A DNA stretch of 62,235 bases from Isotricha intestinalis. Lineage: Eukaryota > Ciliophora > Litostomatea > Vestibuliferida > Isotrichidae. The notes under the pieces were generated by a model. The model made no database searches and was not told the origin of the DNA. It saw only the letters and a program-made list of their open reading frames with translations. The stretch lies in contig JAJJLU010000376.1 in NCBI GenBank assembly GCA_023807065.1, positions 1 to 62,235 on the forward strand. Direction: 5' to 3'. Below are positions 10,190 to 21,194 of the stretch, piece after piece; positions within the stretch are counted from its first letter, which is position 1; the number at the start of each line of letters is the position of its first letter. The translations under genes and the position numbers were made by a program.

Positions 10190-11164
10190 TTTTTTATTTT
10201 GGTTTTTTTGATTTTTTAAATGAAAAAAAATTTAAAAAATATTATTTATTTTTTAAATTCACTTTTAATATCAAACAATTTTTTCTTTCTAATCAATAAA
10301 ACAAAAATTTTTATTAATAATTAATCTTTCTTTATCAAACTCTTAATAATTTGATTTTTAAAAAACTAATATTTTACTATAAACCTTTTTAAGAATTTTT
10401 AAGAATAAGTATTATATTGGAGAATCTTCTACCTTTTTTTATATTAAAATTCTATAAATGCTTTTTTATAAATTTAAGTTGTATGGTTTTAGACATTTTT
10501 TCTTATAAAACTAAAGAATAAGGATTAAAAAAATCTAAAATTTTTATATCTAAATATATTAAGAGAGAATTTTAATTTTGAAGATTTTTAAATATTGTGA
10601 TGATTGTTTATTTAGATTATAAGTATTTTATTTTTCTTTTTCAACTATTCAGCTGTTGTAAAATAAAATTTATGTTTGTTTATATATTATTGTCTTTCTC
10701 TACTTAAATTAATAAAAACAATATACTTATAAAATCTTAATTTTATTTTTCTTGAAAAGGAAGATAAGATCTCAAATTTTTTTTCCTAAATTTTTTTTAT
10801 TTTTTAAATTATTTTTTATAGATTCAATATGCAAAATTCATATTTGGTTCTATATAAAAAAGGTTTGATATTCCAAAGTTTATATGAATAGACATAATTT
10901 AATAAGAAAATATGATATTATTATATGTTGAAGTTACTTAAGAGAAAGAGTTCAGTTACTTGGTTTTACTCAAACAAATAATGTAATTATTTAAGCATTT
11001 TTATAAATGAAGAAATATTTAATGATTAAAAAAATTAAATTTATATTTTTTTAAGGTTATCAAATATAAATTTTTCACATAAAAACATACTTAATTCAGT
11101 TATAAATTAAAATTAAATTAATCATATAATACCTTTATGTTATAACAATTCTAATATTTGAATA
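10190..11164. other. Intergenic stretch, nothing recognised
   Basis: About 1 kb of AT-rich sequence lies upstream of the acid phosphatase and downstream of the otubain-like gene. I find no coding frame, RNA gene or repeat. Confidence 0.5.
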
Positions 11165-13132
11165 TTATGATATTTGTTGAATTTTTTGAGAAGTATCACA
11201 TAAATTACAATGAATATTATAACTATTGCTTGCATAAATCTTATTTATACATTCTTTACAAAAATAATGATTAAACTCTTTATTTAACAACAAATTTAAA
11301 TCAATCATTTTACATTCATGTAAATTATATTGAAAAACATTTAAACAAATACAACACTGATTTTTATTTTTATTCAAATAAAACTCGATTAATTTAGAAC
11401 AATCAACTTTCCACTGATTAAAAAGTTTAATTAATTTATATATATTTTTAAACTCATAGATGTAACCACAAAAACAAATTAAATTATCTTTAAATAATAA
11501 AGTGGATATCATAAAATTATAATAGTCATTAATGCATTTTTGAGAACATAAATAACATCCACAAGAAAGATTATAATTATTATTCGAAGAATTAATTGGT
11601 TTATCACACATAATACAAATTGAGCTTTTGATATTTTTCATAATTGCTTCGAAAGTAAATTCTTTATGAAGTTTATAACTTTCATCAATTCCATCTTTTA
11701 TAGTTGTATCAATAATATTTCCTAAAGTTATATTATAATCTAAAAAATCAGTAATTTTTTCTGTATTCCTTGAAAGAGAAAATCTTTTTTGTTTTTGAAT
11801 GAAATAAAGGAATAAATTTTTTAAGTTAAATTTTATTTCTTTCATCAAACATCTTATACAAATAAAAACTTCTTTTTTTCCCATTCTTTTATATCTTGCC
11901 ATCATATGTTTATCTTCTTCTTTACAAATAAAGCAGAAAGCTTTTTTTTTTGAAATAATATAATCAACAGTTAAATATTTTTTATAAGTTTTAAAATAAT
12001 CTTCATGATAAATTAAATCATAATGAGTTCTTTTATAAAGTAAACATATTATATTTTTTTCATCATTTAATCCAAAAGCTTTAACAATAATTTTTTTATA
12101 AGAATGAAAAATATCTGTAATTTCTTCAATAGAAATTAATTCAATATTATACCCTAAAATAAAAGGAGTTAAATAAATAGCAATTCTTTCAGCTTCTTGG
12201 TAAAATTTAAATAAATATTTCTCATAAAAAGAATCAAAATCTAAATTTTCTTGAAATTCAGGCGGTAATAAATGAGATATTAATATAGGAAAATCTTCAG
12301 ATAAAGTTTTAGTTTTATTTTTTTCAATAAAATGATATAATAAGACTCTATAATAAGCAATAATTCCTAAATCAAAATCTCTATAATTATTTAGCATTTT
12401 AATTAAAACAGTATATGTTTTTTCTATTGGATCATGGCTTTTTGATGTTAAAGAAAAATAAAGCATAATTAAACATTTAAATGTTATATTTAAATCTATT
12501 TTATTTTCATTTGCAATTGAAACTAAATGAGAATCTTTTAGTAAGAATTTAAAATCACAAATAAAATTTTTTAAAAAGTTTATATCACTTTTAAAAATCA
12601 GATTTTCCAAAAAACTAAATAAAACTGCTCTGTAAAAACAGTTTCCATCTCCTTTAATTTTTTTCCAAAAAACTTTTGGATATATATTTGATTTAATTTC
12701 AGAATTATCAGAAAACTCCATAATTTGTTCAATTGTATTAAAAAGTAATTCGTTATCATATTCAGTATTAATTAGATTTAATTTATCCAAATTTTTTTTA
12801 AACAGTTTTATTTCATCTTCTCTAAAACTTAATAATACATGTTTAATAAATATTTGTCCTGTTTTTGAAGGATCATCTGGAAGGATATTCCAATTATATT
12901 TAGATAAATATTCATTTTGAACAAATAAATTTTCAATTGTTTTACTTACATTATATTTATCTGTTTCCAATTGTTTCATTAAATCTAAATTGTTATTATT
13001 AATAAAAGAATAGTCATATTTTTTAGGTAAGTTGACACTACAATATATGTTAGGTTTATCTTCTGGACCAACTACATCTGGGCTTTTTTGATATGGGATT
13101 AACATATGTTTGTAAATTTCTTCTTCGTTCAT
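11165..13132 (-). CDS. Otubain-like deubiquitinase fused to RING-like zinc fingers
   Basis: This is a 655-residue protein. The middle part is an OTU/otubain (peptidase C65) fold. GDGNCFYRA at 161-169 holds Asp162 and the nucleophile Cys165, and THYDLIY places the catalytic His at 370, so the triad looks intact. After the OTU domain come a C4 finger (C400, C403, C435, C438) and two Cys-rich blocks of RING or RBR character: C506/C509/C524/C526/C529/C533/C553/C555 and C593/C594/C596/C607/C625/C628/C642/C645. A ubiquitin-cleaving domain joined to E3-like fingers suggests ubiquitin-chain editing, but ligase activity is inference. The gene lies head-to-tail, about 50 bases downstream of the 4CXXC-finger gene on the same strand. 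The stop codon is TAA. Confidence 0.78.
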   Translation of the reverse strand: MNEEEIYKHMLIPYQKSPDVVGPEDKPNIYCSVNLPKKYDYSFINNNNLDLMKQLETDKYNVSKTIENLFVQNEYLSKYNWNILPDDPSKTGQIFIKHVLLSFREDEIKLFKKNLDKLNLINTEYDNELLFNTIEQIMEFSDNSEIKSNIYPKVFWKKIKGDGNCFYRAVLFSFLENLIFKSDINFLKNFICDFKFLLKDSHLVSIANENKIDLNITFKCLIMLYFSLTSKSHDPIEKTYTVLIKMLNNYRDFDLGIIAYYRVLLYHFIEKNKTKTLSEDFPILISHLLPPEFQENLDFDSFYEKYLFKFYQEAERIAIYLTPFILGYNIELISIEEITDIFHSYKKIIVKAFGLNDEKNIICLLYKRTHYDLIYHEDYFKTYKKYLTVDYIISKKKAFCFICKEEDKHMMARYKRMGKKEVFICIRCLMKEIKFNLKNLFLYFIQKQKRFSLSRNTEKITDFLDYNITLGNIIDTTIKDGIDESYKLHKEFTFEAIMKNIKSSICIMCDKPINSSNNNYNLSCGCYLCSQKCINDYYNFMISTLLFKDNLICFCGYIYEFKNIYKLIKLFNQWKVDCSKLIEFYLNKNKNQCCICLNVFQYNLHECKMIDLNLLLNKEFNHYFCKECINKIYASNSYNIHCNLCDTSQKIQQIS

Positions 13133-13180
13133 ATTTTTTTATTAAATGATTTTATAAAAAAATTATTTTTTATTTTATAA

Positions 13181-14893
13181 CTATATATTACTTAATTTAG
13201 CGATTTCATCTATATATTTATATGAATTATTTATAAATTTTTGAACAGTTTCTGATATTTGATGAGAGTAATTTATATTTTCTATTTTCATTGTAAGTAA
13301 AGTACTCATAAAATTAAAAGAAGTTACTTTAGGATAATTATTATACACATATCCAATAAAATCATTAATTTTAAATTGATGATTATTTTGAAACTCTGAA
13401 AATGACTTTAAATTATTCTCAATTTCTTGTTTAAGTTGAATAAAATTTTCATAATAAACTTTATAATCTTGATTTGTAAAAGAACAATATCTTGAAATTC
13501 TATTTTCATTCAAAGAATAGATTATCAAAACAAATTTATAAATATTTGTGAATAAAGAATAAATAATATTTTCTAAATGTTCATAAGTTTTTTGAGGGTC
13601 AACAAATAAAGGTACTTTTTCCTCAAATATTTTATTTTTATTTCCTTCAATAGTATTATTCTTAGTATTACTATTAATTTTATTTTTATTAGTACAATTA
13701 ATGAAACTATTATTTTTATAATCATTATCAGTATTATCATTTTTTTTACTTATTTGATTTCCTGTTTTCTTATCATATTCATTTTCACAAATTACAGGAA
13801 CATAATTATCATCTAAATAAAATTTAAAAGTATTTAATGAATTTATTCTATTTACAATCTCAAAAACGCATAATTTACATAATATCTTTGGATTTTTAAA
13901 ACACCAATTGACTGTTCCTTTATCATAATCTCGAAAAAATTCTAAAAATTCTTCTTTATTTTGATTAAAAATTGTAGGTATATAATCAACAACATCATTC
14001 ATACATAAATAAAGATATCTTAAATAACAAATAAAATCATCAGAATTTTTAAATCTAATTAATTCATTAGTATGATGTTCAGGTTTATTACAAATTAAAC
14101 AATTTTTTTTAAAATATTCACATTTACATTTATGTCTATAATAATGTTCACATAATTTTGCAATTTTAATTAATTTTGTTTTTAATCTACTTGGAATTTT
14201 ATTTTGAGATGGAATAAATGGGAATTTCATTTCTTTTGGATTTAATTTAGGTTTATAACCTTTACATAAAGATTCTATTAATGATGCATCTCCTTTTGAA
14301 TTACAACATGAATATTTAACACATTTATTTTCTTTTTCTTTTTCTTCTTCTTTTATTTCAATTTTTTCATTTAATACTTCATTATTTAATTCTTTTTTTT
14401 TATCATTATTTATTTTTTTTTTATATGTATATTTTTTATCATTTAAAAAATCATAAATGTTAATTGGAGAATTTTTTATTTTAACTATTTCATTGTTTTT
14501 TACATTAATTTCAGGATTTTTTTGAATAATTTTCTTTTTATCTTTATTCTCAAAATCATTAAAAAAGGGATAATTAATTGAAAAAGTATCATAATTATAA
14601 TTTTCAATTTTTGAAAAATCTTCATTTGATTTATTACATAAATCAGAACAAGAATGACATTGACATAATTTTCTACATTTAAAACAAATCCAACCATTTT
14701 CTTCACATTCTTTTTTTAGGTCAACAAAATTATTTGAAAATATAATCTTAATACATTTATCACAAAAAGCTTCTTTACAATCTTCATCAGTACAATTAAT
14801 AACTTCATTTGCATTTTTTGATTCTTTGCAATAATGACATATTATAAAATAAATATTTTGTTTTAATGATTTATTATTGTTTTGATCCTCCAT
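13181..14893 (-). CDS. 4CXXC_R1 zinc-finger protein with a second Cys-rich module
   Basis: This is a 570-residue protein. Residues 19-86 match the zf-4CXXC_R1 pattern of CDCA7-type proteins: CHYC (19-22), C34, C39, C44-x2-C47, then W and C70-x2-C73, C77, C79, C82, C86. In animals and plants such fingers occur in chromatin factors linked to DNA-methylation upkeep. After a charged linker, residues about 248-350 form another Cys-rich module (CLIC, RFKNS, a WCF, LCKLC), which is repeated in the next gene at 14983-16428. The C-terminal 120 or so residues are helical and also resemble that neighbour. A nuclear role is plausible but inferred. The stop codon is TAG. Confidence 0.6.
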   Translation of the reverse strand: MEDQNNNKSLKQNIYFIICHYCKESKNANEVINCTDEDCKEAFCDKCIKIIFSNNFVDLKKECEENGWICFKCRKLCQCHSCSDLCNKSNEDFSKIENYNYDTFSINYPFFNDFENKDKKKIIQKNPEINVKNNEIVKIKNSPINIYDFLNDKKYTYKKKINNDKKKELNNEVLNEKIEIKEEEKEKENKCVKYSCCNSKGDASLIESLCKGYKPKLNPKEMKFPFIPSQNKIPSRLKTKLIKIAKLCEHYYRHKCKCEYFKKNCLICNKPEHHTNELIRFKNSDDFICYLRYLYLCMNDVVDYIPTIFNQNKEEFLEFFRDYDKGTVNWCFKNPKILCKLCVFEIVNRINSLNTFKFYLDDNYVPVICENEYDKKTGNQISKKNDNTDNDYKNNSFINCTNKNKINSNTKNNTIEGNKNKIFEEKVPLFVDPQKTYEHLENIIYSLFTNIYKFVLIIYSLNENRISRYCSFTNQDYKVYYENFIQLKQEIENNLKSFSEFQNNHQFKINDFIGYVYNNYPKVTSFNFMSTLLTMKIENINYSHQISETVQKFINNSYKYIDEIAKLSNI

Positions 14894-14982
14894 TTAAATG
14901 TTAATGAAAATTAAAATTAATGTTTATATATTAATTAATGTTTGAGAACATATAAAAAATATTTTTAATAATTATATATTAA

Positions 14983-16428
14983 TTAATCTTTTAATGAATT
15001 ATAATAATTGTTTATATCTTCAATAAAATTATTTGTTTTATTTTGGAATGTTTGAAAATTTTCATCAAATTCATCGGTTAATTTTTGAAAAGTTGATAAA
15101 TATTCGTTTGAACACTGATTAAAAGAATTTAAAAAATTTTTATAACATATTTTAATTTTATTTTGAATTAATTCTAAGTTATGAATTTGATTGATTATTT
15201 TATCTTTAAAATGAAATAAAATTACGGTATAAATAATTTTATTTTTATCTCCATGGCTTCTAGTTTTATTTAAATAATTTGAGTAATTAAAATAAATCAG
15301 AAATTCAAAAAAGATTTGTGATAACTTATTAATAGAAAAATTATAGTAATTTTTTATTTCAAATAAAAGGGCAGTATCTCTATTTAATAAATTCTTATTA
15401 GAAAATGAATCTGAAAAGATTGAAAAATTGTTTGTAAAATTAATATTTAAATTTTTATTTGAATTTGGACTTTCTAAATTATCTTTTTGAGAATTTTGTG
15501 TATTTGAGGTTATTTTATTTAAATTTTCTGACTGATTATTTTCAAATATATTTTCACTTGTTTTTTCAGTATCATTATTAATATCAATTATAATATCTTT
15601 ATTTAAATCTTCATCAAATAAAAGATCATTTGAATTTTTTTTTTCATTTATATTTTTTATTGTTTTTTTTTCCTTTACCTTTTCATTTCCTTTATTAACT
15701 GTAAAGGGAAAATTATCTTTGCTTTCTTTTTTTTTTTTATTGTCAACAAATATAGAAATGAAATAATTTAAACAATTAGGAAGATTAATTTGTTTTAATA
15801 AACAACATTTACATAAAAATTTATGATTATAAAATTTCCATTTTTCAGAACTAAACCTATAATTTGAAAAATATTTAAATACATCTTTTTTATTCTTTGC
15901 AACATTTTCTTTATTATAAGTTATAATATCAGGAATACAAGTAAATAAATATTGTAAATAATATAAAAACTCTCTTGAATTCTTAAACCTTAAAGTTTCT
16001 TTTTGATGAATCATATTTATACCACATATACCACAATATTTAGAAGAATAAACAGAATTATATTTTTCAATTTCATTTGCTGTTTTAATTAATTTAATTA
16101 TAAAATTATTATCTTCTTTTTTTTTGTGTTCTTTTGTTTTATTATTAATTGCTATAGATTCAATTAATTCAATGTCTTTTATTTGATTTATATTTTCATT
16201 TTTATTTCCTCTTTTATTTTTTGATTTATTGTTGTGTTTTTTATTTGAAGCTTCTTTTAATATTGCATTTTTATTATTTTTTGTTGGGGATGGGTCTCTT
16301 TTTTTATTTAAGTTAACTTTCTCTTCTAATCTAATACTTTGATTTTTATTTTTTCCATTTAATGATGAAGAGTTTTCTTCTATTAGATTTTTTCTTGATG
16401 AACTTAATTCCTCTTTTCCTTCGCTCAT
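14983..16428 (-). CDS. Cys-rich-module protein, tandem paralogue of the 4CXXC-finger gene
   Basis: This is a 481-residue protein of unknown function. Residues about 128-222 repeat the second Cys module of the adjacent 13181-14893 gene: CGIC, RFKNSREF, YLQYLF, a WKF and LCKCC stand in the same order and spacing as CLIC, RFKNSDDF, YLRYLY, WCF and LCKLC. The C-terminal helical region is also related. The 4CXXC_R1 finger is missing; a Ser/Lys/Asn-rich, probably disordered N-terminus is there instead. The two genes lie 89 bases apart on one strand, so a local duplication followed by loss or gain of the finger is likely. Confidence 0.6.
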   Translation of the reverse strand: MSEGKEELSSSRKNLIEENSSSLNGKNKNQSIRLEEKVNLNKKRDPSPTKNNKNAILKEASNKKHNNKSKNKRGNKNENINQIKDIELIESIAINNKTKEHKKKEDNNFIIKLIKTANEIEKYNSVYSSKYCGICGINMIHQKETLRFKNSREFLYYLQYLFTCIPDIITYNKENVAKNKKDVFKYFSNYRFSSEKWKFYNHKFLCKCCLLKQINLPNCLNYFISIFVDNKKKKESKDNFPFTVNKGNEKVKEKKTIKNINEKKNSNDLLFDEDLNKDIIIDINNDTEKTSENIFENNQSENLNKITSNTQNSQKDNLESPNSNKNLNINFTNNFSIFSDSFSNKNLLNRDTALLFEIKNYYNFSINKLSQIFFEFLIYFNYSNYLNKTRSHGDKNKIIYTVILFHFKDKIINQIHNLELIQNKIKICYKNFLNSFNQCSNEYLSTFQKLTDEFDENFQTFQNKTNNFIEDINNYYNSLKD

Positions 16429-18355
16429 AAAAATAATATAATATTAAAAAATTCTTTAATGACCCTTTATATATGGATAATTAATAATTTTATTATCAAT
16501 AAAATAATCTTTTTATATATGTAATATATTAAATTTCATTATAAACAAAAACATTATTTAAGGGTATACAAAATCATTTTTGAATTTATAAATTTAATTG
16601 ACAATCTTTTATTATTATGTTATCTATTTATATAAAAAATATTTAATTTTAATAATTATCAAAACATTAATTATTTTTTAAACCCAAAGTTTTAATTCTT
16701 TGTTTTCTTTAATATTTAGAAATTTTTAATATATTTAGAAATGAATGATGGTTAAACCTATTATATAATTTTTTGTTTCCAGAATAAATTACATATTTTA
16801 TGTATAAAATTAAAAAAATATTTTCGAATCACAAATAAATTTTAAAAGAATATGGTAATCATTTAACTTTTTTTTGGATTTCACATCATATCACATTAAA
16901 ATTTAGAGCAACCAAATGATTTTCATGAATAATATTTTATGGAATAAAATTATATTTCATGTTTTACGACGGAATTTCTGAACTTTTTTATGAAATTAAA
17001 AATAATTAAAACAAAAAAATTGATTTAAAGTAATAAGATTTAAAAAAAAAGGAATCAAAATTATAATTTTAAAAACTAATTGTGAAGTTTAATTATTCAA
17101 TTTAAATAAGCATATAAAAAACTTTAATAATTTAGGTTAGAATTTTTACCAAAATAAATTTTTCCCGCTTAAAAAATAGAAAAAATTTAAAAATAAAAAA
17201 CCCAAAAAGTCTAAAAATAATATAATCAAAAAAAAATAATATAAAATCATAAAATAAGCGAATACATTTAGTAAATTTAATTTATTGTTGAAAATATGTT
17301 TGATTAGATAAAATATTAAAAATAAAAGCTTTTAAAAAATTAATAAAAGGATTTTATAAAATTTAACGTTCATATTACAAAACAAATAAATATAGAGGAG
17401 AAGGTTTTAAATAGGAAATGATTTGATTGCAAATTTAATAAATTGAATATTAATTATAGTTTTGAGTGAGAATTAAAACTGAGTAACTTATTCTTTTTTC
17501 GAACTAATAAAAATAAGAGAATTGTTATTTGAAATGAAAAAAAAAGAACTAAAATAGATGAGAATAAATTGAGGTATTGTTATTATTATAAGAAATTTTT
17601 GTAACTTATTGTAATTGGATATGTTTTAATTGATTGGCTCTATAAAATAAAAATTGTTTGAGTGATTTTCATTAAAGAAAAATAAGTGGACAATTTAAAA
17701 AGAAATCTCTATAATAATTCATCAATATTTAATTACTTATTTTCGTATTCTTTTTTAGATTCTGGTAAAAAAAAGTTAAAATTTTTTCTTTTAAATCATT
17801 AATTAAAAATAATAAACTTGATATTAAATATTCATCTTCTTTTGTTTTTCCTATTTTTAATTCTAAATAATCAAATCTTGCTTTTTAATATTACATTCTC
17901 ATCATCATCTATTTTTTATAACAGATATAATATTCCTCTTGCAGGATTACTTTCAAAGGAATAATTTTGTTAAATTTTTAATATAGAATTTAAAAAAGAA
18001 ATAATTATTTAATGAATAATTATATTCAAGAGTTATATAAATTATATATATATAGAGCATTATCATAATGTTTAAAACTTAATAATTATAATCATATAAA
18101 ATAAACAAATACATATGATTACTAAACAAACTCATTAGAACAATTGATTAAGAAAAATTTATTTATAACCTTCAATATTTTTTAAATTCAATGACTTTAT
18201 AATAATCATTGTATTAAAAAAAAATAAAGTTATATTCATATAAATTACAATTATGAAAATAAATGAGACTTTGTAAATTTAAGAAACTGTATCATATCCA
18301 CTGTTAAAATCAATTGATAATCTTTTCAAGAAAAAACGAGAAAAAAATAATAAAA
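16429..18355. other. Long gene-free stretch with one decayed coding remnant
   Basis: This 1.9 kb stretch separates the Cys-module gene from the kelch gene. Apart from the remnant at about 17733-17969, described separately, I see only AT-rich sequence. No tRNA, snRNA or tandem repeat was recognised. Confidence 0.5.
17733..17969 (-). pseudogene. Decayed coding remnant, family unknown
   Basis: On the minus strand the sequence reads like protein for about 75 codons, with breaks. A stretch containing NPARGILYLL meets a TAA, continues through KIDDDENVILK, shifts frame inside an A-run, continues through RFDYLELKIGKTKEDEY and LLFLINDLKEKI, then shifts again at a T-run to end PESKKEYENK and TAA. The codon-like runs and charged residues differ from the surrounding non-coding AT-rich DNA. 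It could instead be a real 3' exon with sequencing errors at homopolymers. I do not recognise the parent family. Confidence 0.3.
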
Positions 18356-20902
18356 TTACTCAGGAACAACATAATAATTGAGAGTACAACAAAAATTTTT
18401 AATAACATTATCAACTTTATATGATTTAATAGCAGTAAAATAACTATCAAATATACTCCATTTTTTAATAGTAAAATCAAATTTTTCACAAACTCCTTCA
18501 ACACTTCCTCCAAAAACAAAAATATTTTTTTCCCAACAAAAAGCAGAATTATATGTAGCTCTAGGACAAATCATATCATTTCCTTTATACCAAATATTTC
18601 TTCCATCTTTTTTACTAGAAAGTTTTCCTTGAAAAACACAACTTGAATTTTGATAAAATTCATTAACTCCTCCTAAAATAAAAATTACTTGATTATTATA
18701 ATTAATAATTCCCATTTTAGATAATTTTTCAGGTAATTTGATTGGATAAGTTGTCCAAATATCTGAATAAATATCATATTTTTCTATTGAAGAAAGTAAT
18801 TGATCATTATAAACTCCTCCAAAAACAAATATACTTCCTTTATAAATAACACATCCAAAAAAAGCTCTTGGATGATTTAAATTAGATATTGTTTCCCATT
18901 TATTTTTTCTTATATCAAATCTTTCACAATTTTTTAAAGTTGAATACATTTCATCTTTTCTATCAATATGTTCATAACCACCTATTGAATAAAAATAATT
19001 ATTAAAATATATAGTAAAATGACCATATCTTCTCATTTGCATATTTTTAAGAGTATTTACTTCATTAATATTATTAGAATTTATTTCAAAAACCATATTT
19101 GAAGGTTCATTATTGAAACTTTTACATCCTCCAGTTAAAATCATTTTTTGACCTGGAATAGTACATATTGAAGAATAACGAAAAGTTCCTAATAATCTAG
19201 ATATATCATTTGTATAATATATTATTTCCCATTTTGATTCTTTTAATTTATATTTTAAACAATAATTTGCTTCTCCAAAACAATATATTGATATATCATT
19301 CATATCTTCTTGAGGAAATTGATTTATTTTTGGTAATATATATTCAGGATTTGATTTATTGTTATTTAAAAAAGAATTTCTTCTACTTCCTGCACTTGGA
19401 ATTTTATTTCTTATTTTATATTGATTTTTATCAATATTATTTTGAGAATTTAAATTTAAATAATCATAATTTTTATTATTTATTATAGGATAATCACTAT
19501 TTTGACTATATTGAAATCTTCTATCTAAATTATAATCATTTGATGATCTATGATTTGCTGATGAATTTCTATAATAATATGCACTTGAATTTCTTTTTTT
19601 ATTTGAATTGTCTTTTGATTTTATTTTTAATTTTTTTCCTTTTCTTTTTGGAATTTTATATTTTGCTTCACTTAAATTTCCATCACTAGAATAATTTTCA
19701 CTTTTAGAAGAAGAATCAGCACTAAAATTACTAGGTTGAATTCTTTTAATATAATTATTAATTTCATTATCAAACTCATGATTAAAATCAACATTATTTC
19801 TATTAATATTTTTTTCATTAACATTTCCTCCATTATACTTTAAGTTTTTTTTACTATTAGAATCATCAGTTTCATCTAAAGATTCACTTTCATCAAAATA
19901 ATAACATATATTTTTTGGGTCAATTTTTTCTAATAAATGAAGTAAATCTGTAGTATTTATTGGAGTTGGTTTCATTGAAGGATCAATAGTTAATTCTGCT
20001 TTTAAAGAAATTTCAGTTTTATATAATCTTTTTATATCCATTGCACTTTTATGTAAAAAAGAAGTAAATTCTTCTATTTTTTTTAATATTTTCGCATCGG
20101 AAAAATTTTCTAAATTTTTAGTTAATTCATCATTAATATGTGCAATTCTTTCTATTTGACCTTGATCATTTTGTAAACAAGTTTGAATTTTTTTAAACCT
20201 TTTAATTTCATGAAAATATTTATTATTAAATTCTTCAATAATACTATTTTTTTTTTCTTCTATTTTTTTAATAATTTCTTCAAAAGATTTAGTAACAATA
20301 GTAATTTGATTTAATTTTTGTTTTTCAACTTCATCAATTTTATTTTCAGAACTTGATTGATTATCTTCATTAACTTTTTCTAAATTTTTTAATATTTTCC
20401 CAAAATCTTTCACATTATTTTTAATAATAGTACTCATATCTTCTAATAAAGTTAAATGATGTCCATTATGTGTTTCAAAAATACATTTTGAACAAACTGC
20501 AGTTGTACATGTTTGACAAAAAAATTCAATTTCTTTTTCTTTATGTTTAGAACAATATTCAATTTGATTTAAATTATTATTATAATTATCACCCAAATTA
20601 TTTTCATCAGTTAATTCTTCATTAGTATATTCATTTTCTCCTTCTTCTTGACTGTTATATATACTTTCACTTTGATTTGAATTACTATGTATTAAACTTA
20701 ATATCATTTGATGAGGTTTTAATTCTTTTAAATTTACTGTTGATAAATCTAAACCACATTGTTGACAAAATATTTTTTCTCCTGGTTTTAATTTTTTAAC
20801 ACAACTTGAACATAATGGATGTGAACATGGTAAAGTCATTGGCATATGCTCACTTTCATCAAATGGATTTTTACAATTGTCACATAATGGCCCTTCTGAC
20901 AT
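18356..20902 (-). CDS. TRIM-like RING/B-box/coiled-coil protein with kelch propeller
   Basis: This is an 848-residue protein with TRIM order. The C3HC4 RING has C7, C10, C26, H28, C31, C34, C46 and C49. The B-box at about 115-155 has C117, H120, C129, C132, C137, C140 and His145/148. A coiled coil spans about 160-310, followed by a Ser/Asn/Arg-rich linker and then five or six kelch repeats from about 550 to the end (GG-plus-aromatic motifs such as LTGGC, SIGGY, VFGGV, ILGGV, VFGGS). The likely role is a RING-type E3 ubiquitin ligase whose propeller selects substrates. Catalytic activity and target are inferred. The start Met is immediately before the RING, which supports it. Confidence 0.85.
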   Translation of the reverse strand: MSEGPLCDNCKNPFDESEHMPMTLPCSHPLCSSCVKKLKPGEKIFCQQCGLDLSTVNLKELKPHQMILSLIHSNSNQSESIYNSQEEGENEYTNEELTDENNLGDNYNNNLNQIEYCSKHKEKEIEFFCQTCTTAVCSKCIFETHNGHHLTLLEDMSTIIKNNVKDFGKILKNLEKVNEDNQSSSENKIDEVEKQKLNQITIVTKSFEEIIKKIEEKKNSIIEEFNNKYFHEIKRFKKIQTCLQNDQGQIERIAHINDELTKNLENFSDAKILKKIEEFTSFLHKSAMDIKRLYKTEISLKAELTIDPSMKPTPINTTDLLHLLEKIDPKNICYYFDESESLDETDDSNSKKNLKYNGGNVNEKNINRNNVDFNHEFDNEINNYIKRIQPSNFSADSSSKSENYSSDGNLSEAKYKIPKRKGKKLKIKSKDNSNKKRNSSAYYYRNSSANHRSSNDYNLDRRFQYSQNSDYPIINNKNYDYLNLNSQNNIDKNQYKIRNKIPSAGSRRNSFLNNNKSNPEYILPKINQFPQEDMNDISIYCFGEANYCLKYKLKESKWEIIYYTNDISRLLGTFRYSSICTIPGQKMILTGGCKSFNNEPSNMVFEINSNNINEVNTLKNMQMRRYGHFTIYFNNYFYSIGGYEHIDRKDEMYSTLKNCERFDIRKNKWETISNLNHPRAFFGCVIYKGSIFVFGGVYNDQLLSSIEKYDIYSDIWTTYPIKLPEKLSKMGIINYNNQVIFILGGVNEFYQNSSCVFQGKLSSKKDGRNIWYKGNDMICPRATYNSAFCWEKNIFVFGGSVEGVCEKFDFTIKKWSIFDSYFTAIKSYKVDNVIKNFCCTLNYYVVPE

Positions 20903-21194
20903 TTCTTAAATTTTTTTTTTAATTTTTATATTTAATATTTTTCTAAAATATTAGTATTGTTTTATATTTATATTATTTAATCTATTTTGTTTTTTTAATT
21001 CAACCAAAATTGATTTTTGTTTTTATTAATTTTTTTTATTGATTAATCATTTTAAGCTTTTTAAATCAATATTTCCATTATTTAAAAAAAAAAATTTAAA
21101 AAATATAAAATTTAATACCATCAAAAAATCAAATTAAAGGAAAGAATAAAAAAAACAATAATAAAAAACCTAAATATCGCCTCAATAAAAATCT

